Source: Halobacillus_A sp043497005
GTDB lineage: Bacteria; Bacillota; Bacilli; Bacillales; Halobacillaceae
Length of the DNA stretch: 64,000 nucleotides
Assembly: GCF_043497005.1 (NCBI RefSeq)
Contig: NZ_JBIEKE010000003.1
Span: forward strand, 186,001-250,000
Direction of reading: 5' to 3'
The position numbers and the translations under genes are program-made. Shown here piece by piece: positions 51,129 to 60,068 of this stretch. Each line of letters begins with the position of its first letter. Positions within the stretch are counted from its first letter, which is position 1. The notes beneath the pieces are model-generated. The model saw only the letters and a program-made list of their open reading frames with translations, did not search any database and had not been told where the DNA came from.

Positions 51129-51866
51129 TTATTGATTAATTAAACTCAAAAATTCTTTCGTTCTTTGCTCTTTTGGTTGTGAAAACAATTCTTCCGGTTT
51201 ACCGCGCTCCACAATTTTTCCATTATCCATAAAAATGACTTCATCGGCCACGTCTTTGGCAAATTTCATTTCATGAGTGACCACCACCATGGTTCTTCCT
51301 TCTTCAGCCAGCTGCTTCATGACCAGCAGCACTTCTCCAACTAATTCAGGATCAAGGGCAGATGTAGGTTCATCAAACAACATTACTTTAGGATCTATAG
51401 CCATAGCCCGTGCGATTCCAACTCTTTGCTGCTGTCCGCCTGACAACTGATAAGGATACACATCTAACTTCTCCGAGAGACCCACTTTCTCTAAAAGCTC
51501 GACAGCTCTTTTTCTCGCCTTTGCTTTGTTAACTCCTTGAACAGTGACAGGCCCCTCCATCACATTTTCTAGTGCAGTAAAGTGAGGAAACAAATTGTAT
51601 GTCTGAAAGACCATTCCCGACTGTTTTCTGAAGGAGAGGATCTCTTTTTTATTCACTTTCTTTGAGAAATCCACAGTTTGTTGGTCAATTGTTATTAATC
51701 CTTGTTCAGGCTGTTCGAGAATATTTAAGCAGCGGAGCAGTGTCGTTTTACCAGAGCCGGAAGGTCCAATCACTACAACCACTTTCCCTTGTTTCACCTC
51801 TAAGTTGATGTCTTTTAAAACGACTAAATCACCAAATTGTTTACTTACTTTATTCATAGTAATCAT
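51129..51866 (-). CDS. tcyC: Amino-acid ABC transporter ATPase (cystine type)
   Basis: 245 residues: Walker A GPSGSGKTT, signature LSGGQQQRVGIARAM, Walker B VMLFDEPTSALD. PAAT-family ATPase, here paired with TcyA/TcyB-like partners; it energises uptake. The start is 13 bases after the permease stop. Specificity assigned from the binding protein. Confidence 0.88.
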   Translation of the reverse strand: MITMNKVSKQFGDLVVLKDINLEVKQGKVVVVIGPSGSGKTTLLRCLNILEQPEQGLITIDQQTVDFSKKVNKKEILSFRKQSGMVFQTYNLFPHFTALENVMEGPVTVQGVNKAKARKRAVELLEKVGLSEKLDVYPYQLSGGQQQRVGIARAMAIDPKVMLFDEPTSALDPELVGEVLLVMKQLAEEGRTMVVVTHEMKFAKDVADEVIFMDNGKIVERGKPEELFSQPKEQRTKEFLSLINQ

Positions 51867-51879
51867 ACTGCAATACTCC

Positions 51880-52587
51880 TTACGTTTTCACATAACGATT
51901 CAATCGAATCTCAATCCGTTCTTGTATTAATGATAACACTAAGCAAATCATCCAATAAATAGCTGCAGCTTCTACATAGACAAGTAAAGGGGTGTAAGTA
52001 GTAGCTACAATCTCTTGAGCCTTTCTAAACATTTCACTAACCAATATTGTAGAAGCTAAAGAAGTTTCTTTTACCAAACCAATAAATGAATTCGATAGGG
52101 GCGGAATAGACACTCTAGTTGCTTGAGGCAGAATGACTCTTTTTAAAGATTGAAAGTACGACATTCCAATGGATGACGAAGCTTCCCACTGCCCTTTTTC
52201 AATTGACAAAATAGAAGCTCGAATAATTTCTGAAGCATAAGCACCGGTATTTAAGGAGAAAGCGATGACCGCACCGGTAAACGGTTCAAATTTCAGTGCT
52301 TCTATTCCCAGATTTCCTAATCCAAAGAACACAATAAACAGTTGAACGAGCAGAGGGGTGCCCCTAATAATAGAAACATACACTCGAGCTATACCTGATA
52401 GTATCTTTATCCCGGAAATACGAAATACCGCTGTTACTACAGCAATCACGATTCCAATAAAGAATGAAATTAACGTCAGTGGAATGGTATAGGACAAGAC
52501 TCCTTTCAAAAGAGGAAGAAAGGAGTCTTGTAAAATTTCTATATTCTGTGCACTAAAGAAGCTATTCAACAGATACATCTTCATCAA
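51880..52587 (-). CDS. tcyB: Amino-acid ABC transporter permease (cystine type)
   Basis: 235 residues, about five transmembrane helices. AFSLNTGAYASEIIRASILS and IEKGQWEASSSIGMSYFQSL form the EAA loop of polar amino-acid permeases. It overlaps the binding protein gene by 26 bases. Confidence 0.88.
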   Translation of the reverse strand: MMKMYLLNSFFSAQNIEILQDSFLPLLKGVLSYTIPLTLISFFIGIVIAVVTAVFRISGIKILSGIARVYVSIIRGTPLLVQLFIVFFGLGNLGIEALKFEPFTGAVIAFSLNTGAYASEIIRASILSIEKGQWEASSSIGMSYFQSLKRVILPQATRVSIPPLSNSFIGLVKETSLASTILVSEMFRKAQEIVATTYTPLLVYVEAAAIYWMICLVLSLIQERIEIRLNRYVKT

Positions 52588-53374
52588 ACCATTCTTTAGA
52601 AATCTCTTCTAGTGTACCGTCTTCTTTCATCTCTTCTAGAGCTCCGTTCACCGCTTCAACAAGCTCCGGGTTGTCTTGGCGGAACATCATGGCGGTTTCA
52701 GATGCATTGTCTTCTTGATCGACAATTTCTACTTGGGCATTATCTCCTGTTTGTTTTAGATAATCCAATACAGATAACCGATCATTAACGGTCGAATCTA
52801 CACGATCATTTCTAAGCAGTTCGATCGCAGGGTTAAATCCTTCTACACTTTCAATTTCAGCTCCATATTCTTCTGCAATTTCTGCGTAATTACTTGTCAG
52901 TGATTGAGCTGATAAAGCACCTTCTAAGTCGTCGAAGCTTTGAATATTCTCATTATCTTTTTTTGCAACAAGCACAGCTGCAGTGTAAGTATAAGGTTCA
53001 GAGAAGCTATACTTTTCTTCGCGATCAGGTTTAATACCTACCTGGTTCGCAATCATATCAAACCGTTCACTATTTAATCCTGCAAACATTGAATCCCATT
53101 TTGTTTCTTCGAATTTAATTTCCAGTCCCAAACGTTCACCAATTTCTTTAGCCACTTCTACATCATAGCCTGTTAATTCATCATTTTCATCATGAAACGT
53201 ATATGGCGCATACGTTCCCTCAGTGCCAACCGTAAGGACACCTTCTTCCTGGATTTGTTCATACAGATTCTGCTCACCATCGGAAGCATCTCCGCTTTCA
53301 GATTCATCAGATCCGCACGCTGAAAGAGTAAGTATAAATAAAGACAAAACAAACAATAAAGCTATTTTTTTCAT
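52562..53374 (-). CDS. tcyA: Cystine-type solute-binding lipoprotein
   Basis: 270 residues, lipobox LTLSACGS, mature start Ser/Asp/Glu-rich. YAPYTFHDENDELTGYDVEV, FDMIANQVGIKPDREEKYSF and SLTSNYAEIAEEYGAEIESV match TcyA/TcyJ cystine-binding proteins more than glutamine ones. AAGGAAGGGG precedes the ATG. The call to cystine is from memory of the family. Confidence 0.82.
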   Translation of the reverse strand: MKKIALLFVLSLFILTLSACGSDESESGDASDGEQNLYEQIQEEGVLTVGTEGTYAPYTFHDENDELTGYDVEVAKEIGERLGLEIKFEETKWDSMFAGLNSERFDMIANQVGIKPDREEKYSFSEPYTYTAAVLVAKKDNENIQSFDDLEGALSAQSLTSNYAEIAEEYGAEIESVEGFNPAIELLRNDRVDSTVNDRLSVLDYLKQTGDNAQVEIVDQEDNASETAMMFRQDNPELVEAVNGALEEMKEDGTLEEISKEWFDEDVSVE

Positions 53375-53393
53375 GTGAAATCCCCTTCCTTAT

Positions 53394-53485
53394 TTAAACC
53401 CAACCGTTTTCATCGGGATAGTAGTCTTGTAGATCATACAAGGTCTTCCCTTCGACGTCAATACTTTTGCAAATAATAGAGAGCT
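53394..53485 (-). pseudogene. Possible 3' remnant of an unrecognised gene
   Basis: The minus strand reads EQLSIICKSIDVEGKTLYDL followed by QDYYPDENGWV and a TAA at 53394, with a stop just upstream and no start. It looks like the end of a decayed gene next to tcyA. Not identified. Confidence 0.25.
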
Positions 53486-53522
53486 GTTCTTTTATTCATA
53501 ATAAACAGTCTGGACCAAAAAA

Positions 53523-53573
53523 ACATAAAATAACCCGAGCAATTTTATAGAAAACAATTCGGATTATTTATGT
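53523..53573 (-). repeat. Interspersed palindrome copy D
   Basis: ACATAAAATAACCCGAGCAA with its complementary arm, 75 bases after the glutamate dehydrogenase stop. On the minus strand TTTTTTT follows, so it can terminate that gene. The 14-base box of copies B, C and E is absent. Confidence 0.7.
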
Positions 53574-53648
53574 TTAGGCAAATGCCTTCGTTTTCATAAG
53601 ACACGGTCTCAGAAAGCAAAGGAAGCTTTCCTGCGTGCGAATCGCCCT

Positions 53649-55025
53649 TTAATAAAGTTTTCCCTGCTTAAACAGTACGGTTGACAGCTTCATGACCGAA
53701 TGAATGTAACAGTTTTGGCGTAGAGGAAAAGGATCACCAAAGAATTGAGGAAGAATGGTATCCATCGTACTTTGCATTTTATTATATAGCAGCTCATAAA
53801 TTTCTTCTTCTTTATAAAACTGGGTATCTCTCCCTTGAATCCATTCTAAATAAGAAACGATTACGCCTCCAGCGTTTGCGAGAATATCAGGAACAATTAA
53901 TACTCCCTTATCACTAAGGTACTCATCCGCCTCTTCTGTAATCGGGGCATTTGCTCCTTCTACTATAATCTCTGCTTTAATATTTTCCATGTTATCTTTA
54001 TGAATTTGGTTTTCCAAAGCAGCCATAAGTAAGACGTCTACGTCGATTTCTAATAGATTGTCCCGTTCTTTAACTACAGCTTTTATTTCGTTTTCTGATA
54101 GAGCTTCTTCCGTTTGGGGCAGATCCCCTTCGTGCTCTTCTGCGTATCTTATTAACGCTGGTATATCTAGTCCGTCTGAATTATACAGCATCACATTTGC
54201 ATCACTAACAGCTACTATAATGTTCTGCAGTTCATTGCATTTAAAAGCTTCTCTAGCCGCTACAGCTCCTAAATTACCAAAACCTTGAACAGCCATCGTT
54301 AACTTTTTGTCCACCTTACGTAACGCCGCCTCCGCAAAACGATGCTCCTGTTCACTCAGCCATCTCTCGTTATCCTTGACGAAATTGTGCATTAAGTATT
54401 TAAAGGTGAAATATACACCTTTACCAGTTGCTTCTTTCCGTCCTAAAGATCCCCCATTAATAATACTCTTGCCGGTGAAACTTCCCCGGTAAGGCTCACC
54501 AGGATGAATGTTTTTGTACTCAGCCATCATCCAGTCCATTTCCCGCTCTCCCGTTCCTGCATCAGGAGCAGGAATGTCTTTATCCGGTCCAAGAATATCA
54601 TTAAAGTATTGCACATATTTTTTGCAGATCAAGTTTAATTCCTTCACGCTGTACTCCCTTGGATTAATAATAACACCGCCTTTACCTCCGCCAAAAGGAA
54701 GCTCGTGAAGTGCATTTTTTAATGTCATCAGACGTGCTAAATTCGATACTTCACCCTCGTTGACTGATTCATGAAATCGGATTCCGCCCTTATACGGCCC
54801 TAATGTATCATTATGCTGGACGCGAAAAGATGGGATCCTAACAATCGTCCCATTCTCCAGCGCCACCCTTAAAAAGGATTTATGTATATGGTTTGGTGTT
54901 GATAAAATAGCAACTAGAGACTTGAACGCCTGATCTCTCGTTTGAGCTTTCAGGTCCGGCAAAAAGCTTTCGTCTTCCAAAAGTGCTGTTAAGGATTGTT
55001 CGATTACGTTATTATTTTCACTCAT
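53649..55025 (-). CDS. Glutamate dehydrogenase (Glu/Leu/Phe/Val family)
   Basis: 458 residues, about 30 longer than B. subtilis RocG/GudB owing to an insert near 215-245 (NERWLSEQEHRFAEAALRKV). Catalytic and substrate residues: PYKGGIRFH, LPFGGGKGGV and PAPDAGTGEREMDWM; coenzyme motif VQGFGNLGAVAA. It interconverts glutamate and 2-oxoglutarate. Glutamate links it to the proline operon and the symporter. A cre-like site lies ~190 bp upstream. Confidence 0.92.
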   Translation of the reverse strand: MSENNNVIEQSLTALLEDESFLPDLKAQTRDQAFKSLVAILSTPNHIHKSFLRVALENGTIVRIPSFRVQHNDTLGPYKGGIRFHESVNEGEVSNLARLMTLKNALHELPFGGGKGGVIINPREYSVKELNLICKKYVQYFNDILGPDKDIPAPDAGTGEREMDWMMAEYKNIHPGEPYRGSFTGKSIINGGSLGRKEATGKGVYFTFKYLMHNFVKDNERWLSEQEHRFAEAALRKVDKKLTMAVQGFGNLGAVAAREAFKCNELQNIIVAVSDANVMLYNSDGLDIPALIRYAEEHEGDLPQTEEALSENEIKAVVKERDNLLEIDVDVLLMAALENQIHKDNMENIKAEIIVEGANAPITEEADEYLSDKGVLIVPDILANAGGVIVSYLEWIQGRDTQFYKEEEIYELLYNKMQSTMDTILPQFFGDPFPLRQNCYIHSVMKLSTVLFKQGKLY

Positions 55026-55211
55026 TACATACCCTCCATCTGTCTTGTGTCTAAATGACTATATAGTATTTACGTACCCTCCTTTAAAGGTTTGAAACTT
55101 AGTCATCTATATCTGATTATGATGGTATATAGTATGAAAAAAATCGAATAATCATATACTTTTTCTAGTCTTATGACCTGTTTTTTGGTAGGCTATTAGT
55201 GGAAAGTAAAC

Positions 55212-55225
55212 CGAAAGCGTTTTCT
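55212..55225. promoter_or_regulatory. Candidate CcpA (cre) site
   Basis: CGAAAGCGTTTTCT fits the cre consensus TGWAARCGYTWNCW with one mismatch. It lies between the divergent glutamate dehydrogenase and NDH-2-like genes. B. subtilis rocG is repressed by CcpA at a distal cre, so control of the dehydrogenase is plausible. Confidence 0.45.
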
Positions 55226-55286
55226 GATGGATAAACGTCCTGAAAGTTTCACACTCTAACTAAAGCAGCATAAGGTGGTGTCACGA

Positions 55287-56348
55287 TTGAAACGATTAGT
55301 CATACTTGGTGGCGGATACGGTGGTCTTAAAGCCTTACTGACTTTGATTGATCAAGGTTTGCCAAAAGACGTACATATTACCGTTATAGACCGCAACCCC
55401 TATCACTCATTGAAAACTGAATTTTACACGATTGCAGCTGGAACTGAAGCAGATAAAAATGTGAGAATGGAATTCCCTAAGCACGACCAGGTTCATTATG
55501 TCTATACAGAAATTAATAAAATTGATATAGAAGATGAACAGATTTTAATAAAAGATTTCAAGGAAGCAATTCCTTATGATTATTTAATCATCGGGCTTGG
55601 CTGTGAAGATAACTATCACGGCATTGAAGGTGCGAAAGAGTTTACCGAAAGTGTACAAACCTTTGAAAAGGCAAGAAGCGCTGGGTTTTCTGTAGGAAAC
55701 TTAAAAGCGTACGGTAAAGTAACTGTAGTAGGAGCAGGGTTAAGCGGTATTGAAGTAGCCTCTGAAATCAGGGAGAGCCGTCCCGATTTAAACATTCGAT
55801 TATTAGATCGCGGAGAAACGGTATTACGTGCTTTCGATAAAAAAATACAAGACTACGTTGAAGAATGGTTTGCGAGTAACGATGTTGAAGTACTACACAA
55901 GGCGAGTGTTGATTACGTAGAAAAAGATGGGGTTTGTAATAACGGGATCTGCTACTTAAATGACGTGACCATCTGGACAGCCGGTGTCCGACCTAACTAT
56001 TTAGTACGTGAGCTTCCTTTTGAACAGGACGAGCAGGATAAAGTTATTATTAATGAATTCTATCAAGTGCCCGCACGTCAAAATGTATATATTGTGGGAG
56101 ATTGTGCTTCATCAACATTTTCTCCAAGTGCTCAACTAGCTGGTCAGCAAGGCGAGCAAATAGGAGAAATTCTGGCTGATCTGCTAAATGATAAAGAGCC
56201 GGGCAAACCTAAAGAAATTAAGCTGAAAGGTACATTAGGATCTTTAGGAAAATCCGATGGTTTCGGTAATATGATGCAGCAGCCTGTTACAGGACGACTG
56301 CCTCGCTTAGCTAAATCCGGGGTCCTTTGGTTAAATAAACGACATTAA
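55287..56348 (+). CDS. NDH-2-like NAD(P)/FAD oxidoreductase (YutJ type)
   Basis: 353 residues from TTG 55287 (AAGGTGG eight bases upstream). FAD motif ILGGGYGGLKALL, NAD motif VVGAGLSGIEVASEI, and the C-terminal FAD site NVYIVGDCASS. It resembles B. subtilis YutJ of the type II NADH dehydrogenase family but lacks an obvious membrane-anchoring C-terminus. Role may be a soluble flavin reductase. Repeat copy E follows its stop. Confidence 0.87.
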   Translation: MKRLVILGGGYGGLKALLTLIDQGLPKDVHITVIDRNPYHSLKTEFYTIAAGTEADKNVRMEFPKHDQVHYVYTEINKIDIEDEQILIKDFKEAIPYDYLIIGLGCEDNYHGIEGAKEFTESVQTFEKARSAGFSVGNLKAYGKVTVVGAGLSGIEVASEIRESRPDLNIRLLDRGETVLRAFDKKIQDYVEEWFASNDVEVLHKASVDYVEKDGVCNNGICYLNDVTIWTAGVRPNYLVRELPFEQDEQDKVIINEFYQVPARQNVYIVGDCASSTFSPSAQLAGQQGEQIGEILADLLNDKEPGKPKEIKLKGTLGSLGKSDGFGNMMQQPVTGRLPRLAKSGVLWLNKRH

Positions 56349-56374
56349 AGAACCTGGTACAAAACTGAAGAAGC

Positions 56375-56424
56375 CATAATATAATCCGAACGATTCTATT
56401 GAAATCAGTTCGGATTGTTTATGT
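56375..56424 (+). repeat. Interspersed palindrome copy E
   Basis: CATAATATAATCCGAACGAT with its imperfect complement, 26 bases after the oxidoreductase stop; the box CGCACCGTCAAAAC follows at 56444-56457. Confidence 0.8.
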
Positions 56425-56512
56425 GCCAAAAAAATTTTACCAACGCACCGTCAAAACATTTTTCTTTCCTGATTAACTCAGACTGTTCCCCAGGAAGCTG
56501 CATATTTCCACA

Positions 56513-57199
56513 TCACGGCTCTTTCTTTTTTCCGACTTCCCATTTGTAACCTACTCCCCAAATAGTTTTCAAGTAATCATCAACCGGAAATCCATAAATC
56601 CTGATTTTATCGCGAATGTTCCTGACATGAGAATCAATCGTGCGGCTTTCTGTATATGAATCCACTCCCCAAATTAGTTCTATTAAATGATCTCTCTCGA
56701 ACACTCTTCCGGGGTGCTTCATCAGTAACCCCATTAATTGAAATTCCTTAGGGGTCAGACTAATTTCTTTTTCATGATAAAGCAGCTGATGCTTTTCTTC
56801 TCTCCACTCCAGTCCTTCGTATTTAATATTCAATCCATTTTCTTGACGGCGGAGAAGTACATTAATTCTCGCTAATAAAATATCTTCGTCAAAAGGCTTT
56901 GTAATATAATCATCTGCGCCTAAACGAAAGCCCTGCAATATATCCTGTTTTTGATCTCGAGCCGTAACCATAATGATCGGAGTATCTGTCCTTTTCCTAA
57001 TGTACTTACACGTCTCAAATCCATTCATATCCTTCATCATAATATCTAATAGAATAACGTGATACGCTTGCTTATTCAATAGCTCAAGTGCTTCTTTACC
57101 ACTACGTACAGTCTCACACTTGTAACCATGAGGCTCTAAGTATAATTTCAGAAGGTCAAGCATCCTTTGTTCATCATCTACTAACAATATACGTTTCAC
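56513..57199 (-). CDS. OmpR-family response regulator
   Basis: 228 residues from GTG 57199 (AAAGGAGG upstream). Receiver: LLVDDEQRML (acidic pair), phosphoacceptor Asp in VILLDIMMKDMNG, Lys in DYITKPFDED. C-terminal winged helix: LTPKEFQLMGLLMKHPGRVF and RTIDSHVRNIRDKI. Its start overlaps the stop of the kinase gene upstream (GTGA), so the two are translationally coupled. Regulated genes unknown. Confidence 0.9.
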   Translation of the reverse strand: MKRILLVDDEQRMLDLLKLYLEPHGYKCETVRSGKEALELLNKQAYHVILLDIMMKDMNGFETCKYIRKRTDTPIIMVTARDQKQDILQGFRLGADDYITKPFDEDILLARINVLLRRQENGLNIKYEGLEWREEKHQLLYHEKEISLTPKEFQLMGLLMKHPGRVFERDHLIELIWGVDSYTESRTIDSHVRNIRDKIRIYGFPVDDYLKTIWGVGYKWEVGKKKEP

Positions 57200-58578
57200 T
57201 TCCGCTCCTCCTTTGGCCACTTCATGGTAACAATCAGCCCTTGCTGGGTTCCATTTTGTGCTCGGACGTCTCCTCCATGGGCATGGATGATTTCCTTTAC
57301 AATTGATAAACCAAGGCCGGCTCCTCCATGAGCTCGAGAGCGAGATTTATCTACACGGTAGAGACGATCAAATAAATGTTCTACAGCTTCTTCAGGAACC
57401 CCCGGCCCCTCATCTTGTACTCGTATGCTGGTATAACTAGTTTCATTTACCACATTAACCTGGACGGTAGTATAGGCTGGACTATAATGAATAGCATTAT
57501 CAAGCACGTTCATGACCACTTGTTTAAAACGAGTCGGATCTATATGAGCATAGATATCCTCTTTACTAGATATGATTAAATTCATCTTTTTCTCTTCTAA
57601 CATTGGATAAAGCCTGTCTTTTACTTGGTGAAGAAGAGGTATAACGTTTACGTTCTGCATCTCCATTGAAAAAGAATTATTATCCATTTTCGCTAACTCA
57701 AATAGTTCTTGAACCATATGAGTCAAATGAACAGATTCTTCTTTAATGATCTTAATGTATTTTACTTTCTGGTCTTCACTTACCCCAGCCTTTGAAACAA
57801 TGTCAGCATACCCCTTTAAATAAGTTAACGGAGTCCGTAATTCATGCGCAATCGCTGAAAGGAATTCACTTCGTTCTTCCTTTAATCGCCCAAGGTCTTC
57901 AGCCAGTTTTTGAATGGATTGAGCCAGGACCCCTAGTTCATCTTTATTGTTGTACTGCAGCTCTACATCCGTTTTCCCTTGGCTGATTAACTCTGTCTGC
58001 TCCTTCATTTTTATTAAAGGTTTGGTAATAAATTTTGTGAGAATCATTACACTTATCATCGTGAAAACTACCGTTATGGCAACAGCAAGCATGAATTGTC
58101 GAGCTAATTGTGAAATAATATCAGAAATCTGTTCAGATGGGGAAAACATATAAACGTATCCCCTTACCTGGTCATTAATATGAATCGGGGAGATGGTCGC
58201 TACGTACGGTTCCGTTTCCCATCGCTCTTCTACCATTTCCTCTGATTCATGATTCATTGCTTGATGAGTTTCAATTATCGCTTGTTTTTCTTCTCTAACT
58301 TCCGTGGATGCAGCCAAAATTTCTGAATTCTCCCCTAGTATGACCACATCTGTGCTTGCTTCAGATTCCATCAAGGCTACATGATCTAACGTAGAATCGT
58401 TAAAGTTCTTTTCTAATACATCCCGATGACTATTACCTCTCGCTAACAGCTGTTCCATTACCTCGTCGATCCGATCATTTGAAATACTTGTATATAGAAT
58501 GACAAACAAAATAAACTCAACAAGTAAAATGAGAATAAAAAAGAGCAGACCTAACTTCACCGAGATCTTATTTCTCAT
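57196..58578 (-). CDS. Sensor histidine kinase
   Basis: 460 residues. Helix 1 (about 8-30), an extracellular domain (~31-165) with many acidic residues, helix 2 (~166-190), HAMP, the dimerisation motif AIAHELRTPLTYLKGYADIV with the phosphoacceptor His, then HATPase with N-box NVLDNAIHYSP and G-boxes DEGPGVPEEA and GGAGLGLSIV. First gene of the two-component operon; ligand unknown. The relic at 47575 derives from the same superfamily but differs in sequence. Confidence 0.92.
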   Translation of the reverse strand: MRNKISVKLGLLFFILILLVEFILFVILYTSISNDRIDEVMEQLLARGNSHRDVLEKNFNDSTLDHVALMESEASTDVVILGENSEILAASTEVREEKQAIIETHQAMNHESEEMVEERWETEPYVATISPIHINDQVRGYVYMFSPSEQISDIISQLARQFMLAVAITVVFTMISVMILTKFITKPLIKMKEQTELISQGKTDVELQYNNKDELGVLAQSIQKLAEDLGRLKEERSEFLSAIAHELRTPLTYLKGYADIVSKAGVSEDQKVKYIKIIKEESVHLTHMVQELFELAKMDNNSFSMEMQNVNVIPLLHQVKDRLYPMLEEKKMNLIISSKEDIYAHIDPTRFKQVVMNVLDNAIHYSPAYTTVQVNVVNETSYTSIRVQDEGPGVPEEAVEHLFDRLYRVDKSRSRAHGGAGLGLSIVKEIIHAHGGDVRAQNGTQQGLIVTMKWPKEERK

Positions 58579-58662
58579 TCAAGCGCCTCCAATATTTAAG
58601 AGTCTTTTTTCGAAAGTTCATTGTATCGTAACTTTTTCGAGAAATTATGAAGATCTACAAAA

Positions 58663-58689
58663 AAACTGAGCGAATAAATCACTCAGTTT
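58663..58689 (-). terminator. Terminator upstream of the kinase operon
   Basis: AAACTGAG/CTCAGTTT stem followed by TTTTTTG on the minus strand; it insulates the kinase genes from transcription through the toxin locus. Confidence 0.8.
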
Positions 58690-58730
58690 AGAAAGCTATA
58701 GGTCCTTATAAAGAAGCCAACCCATTTTTA

Positions 58731-58774
58731 TTAAAAAAGCACCCCTCTTACTCATGATAGAAGAATGGAGGGTT
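58731..58774 (-). terminator. Terminator of the small toxin-like gene
   Basis: ACCCTC/GAGGGGT stem with a long loop, then TTTTTTA on the minus strand, right after the stop. Confidence 0.65.
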
Positions 58775-58880
58775 ACTTTTTTCTATTTGTTTCCCTGATG
58801 ATCGCTAATACAATCTTTACAATCCCAATCAAAACAAGGTTTGATGTGAGGACGACCATCACCATTTCATAATCTGTCAA
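58773..58880 (-). CDS. Candidate type I toxin, holin-like/TxpA-BsrG family
   Basis: 35 residues, start TTG: MTDYEMVMVVLTSNLVLIGI then VKIVLAIIRETNRKK. One membrane helix and a basic tail, with the family-like opening M-T-x-Y-E/x. The Shine-Dalgarno GGGAGGTGG is exceptionally strong, yet buried in a 12-bp hairpin (58884-58910), the arrangement used by type I toxin mRNAs. A terminator follows the stop. A weak plus-strand promoter (TTGTTT, 16 bases, TACAAT at about 58786-58813) could make an antisense RNA. Too short for standard gene callers. Confidence 0.65.
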   Translation of the reverse strand: MTDYEMVMVVLTSNLVLIGIVKIVLAIIRETNRKK

Positions 58881-58883
58881 CTC

Positions 58884-58910
58884 ACCACCTCCCTTCCAAA
58901 GGGAGATGGT
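58884..58910 (-). promoter_or_regulatory. Hairpin sequestering the toxin ribosome site
   Basis: ACCATCTCCCTT-TGG-AAGGGAGGTGGT on the minus strand: all 12 pairs form (one G-U). It includes the full Shine-Dalgarno, whose core lies seven bases from the TTG. Confidence 0.65.
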
Positions 58911-58970
58911 CAACCACTTTTGGAAATCCTATAGCTGCACTATTATTTTATCATGTACGGAAGACTACAA

Positions 58971-59933
58971 CTATCCGGCATTCGTTTGTTTTTCACAAAG
59001 TCTATTCAGTTCCGCTTCTAGAAAACGAGCCAATTCCAGCATGCCATAGACTCCTGCGACAGCTTCCGCTTCTGAATTATAATTGGTGTTGGTATTTACA
59101 TCATACGTATACAACTCCCCGTTCTTATCTTGAATAGCTTCAATCCCCGCTACTTGAATATCATTTGCTTGGATAAACTCTTCATATTTCTTTAAAAGGG
59201 GATGGTAGTACCCGTCTAAGATTTGAAATTTAGCCCCTTTCGCTATGTCAGGCTGCTCAGCCGGACAATTTAAATCCTCAATGGAGCAAGCATCAGCAGG
59301 ACATAGTTCAAAGCCTTCAGATGTATCAACTTTCACCGCATAGGCAAATCGGCCTCCAATAAACTCATGACGAACAATATAAGGTTCAGGGGCTTCAATA
59401 TACTGCTGAATAAGGGTGATCCCGTCAACTGGTTCATCAAATCGATCGCCATAAACGTACTCGCGTAAAGCTTCCATCGAATGAAAGAGCTGAACCCCCT
59501 GCCCCTTTCCAGCACGGTTATGCTTCGTTATAAAAGAAGGTTCATTCAATCTTTCTGCCGCTTCGATAATATGTTCTTTTCCAACAGAACTGAGCGTTTT
59601 TGGAGTCGTAATCCCTGATTGATTCAAAGCCATATATTGATTGACTTTACTTACTTCCAGGCGTAGAGCACGGCTTCCATTAATCACTTTTCGGTCATGT
59701 CTTTCCAGCCACGCAAGTACAGCTTCCGCAAATTCTGGCGCATATCGATGATCTCTCGTGTGAGAAGAAGCACTCATTCGATTATAAAATACGCCCGCTG
59801 GCGGCTCACTATTCAAATCAATGATTCCCTCTTTCAAATGCCAGAGTTCAAAAGGAAGTTCAAGTTCCTTTAAATGTTTAGTTAAATGTTCAGTCCATTC
59901 ATCATTTTCATGGATCACGTAGATTTTCGGCAT
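58971..59933 (-). CDS. ATP-grasp ligase (RimK-like)
   Basis: 320 residues. Central ATP-grasp features: ITKHNRAGKGQGVQLF (ATP-binding loop), EAPEPYIVRHEFIGGRFAYA, and the metal site near the C-terminus YTYDVNTNTNYN. The family joins an amino acid or acid to an amine with ATP (for example RimK, glutamate ligases). Substrate unknown; single gene divergent from the TatD gene. The small toxin-like gene lies downstream. Confidence 0.82.
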   Translation of the reverse strand: MPKIYVIHENDEWTEHLTKHLKELELPFELWHLKEGIIDLNSEPPAGVFYNRMSASSHTRDHRYAPEFAEAVLAWLERHDRKVINGSRALRLEVSKVNQYMALNQSGITTPKTLSSVGKEHIIEAAERLNEPSFITKHNRAGKGQGVQLFHSMEALREYVYGDRFDEPVDGITLIQQYIEAPEPYIVRHEFIGGRFAYAVKVDTSEGFELCPADACSIEDLNCPAEQPDIAKGAKFQILDGYYHPLLKKYEEFIQANDIQVAGIEAIQDKNGELYTYDVNTNTNYNSEAEAVAGVYGMLELARFLEAELNRLCEKQTNAG

Positions 59934-60068
59934 TTATATGCTCCTTTCCAGGCTGCTCGATTTCTTTCTCAGAGTATAACATATAATACACAGCAGCTTA
60001 CTATGCATTGCTTTCTGCTCCGTAAATTACGTTATACTAGAGATCTAAATAAGGTGAAGGAGGTAATT

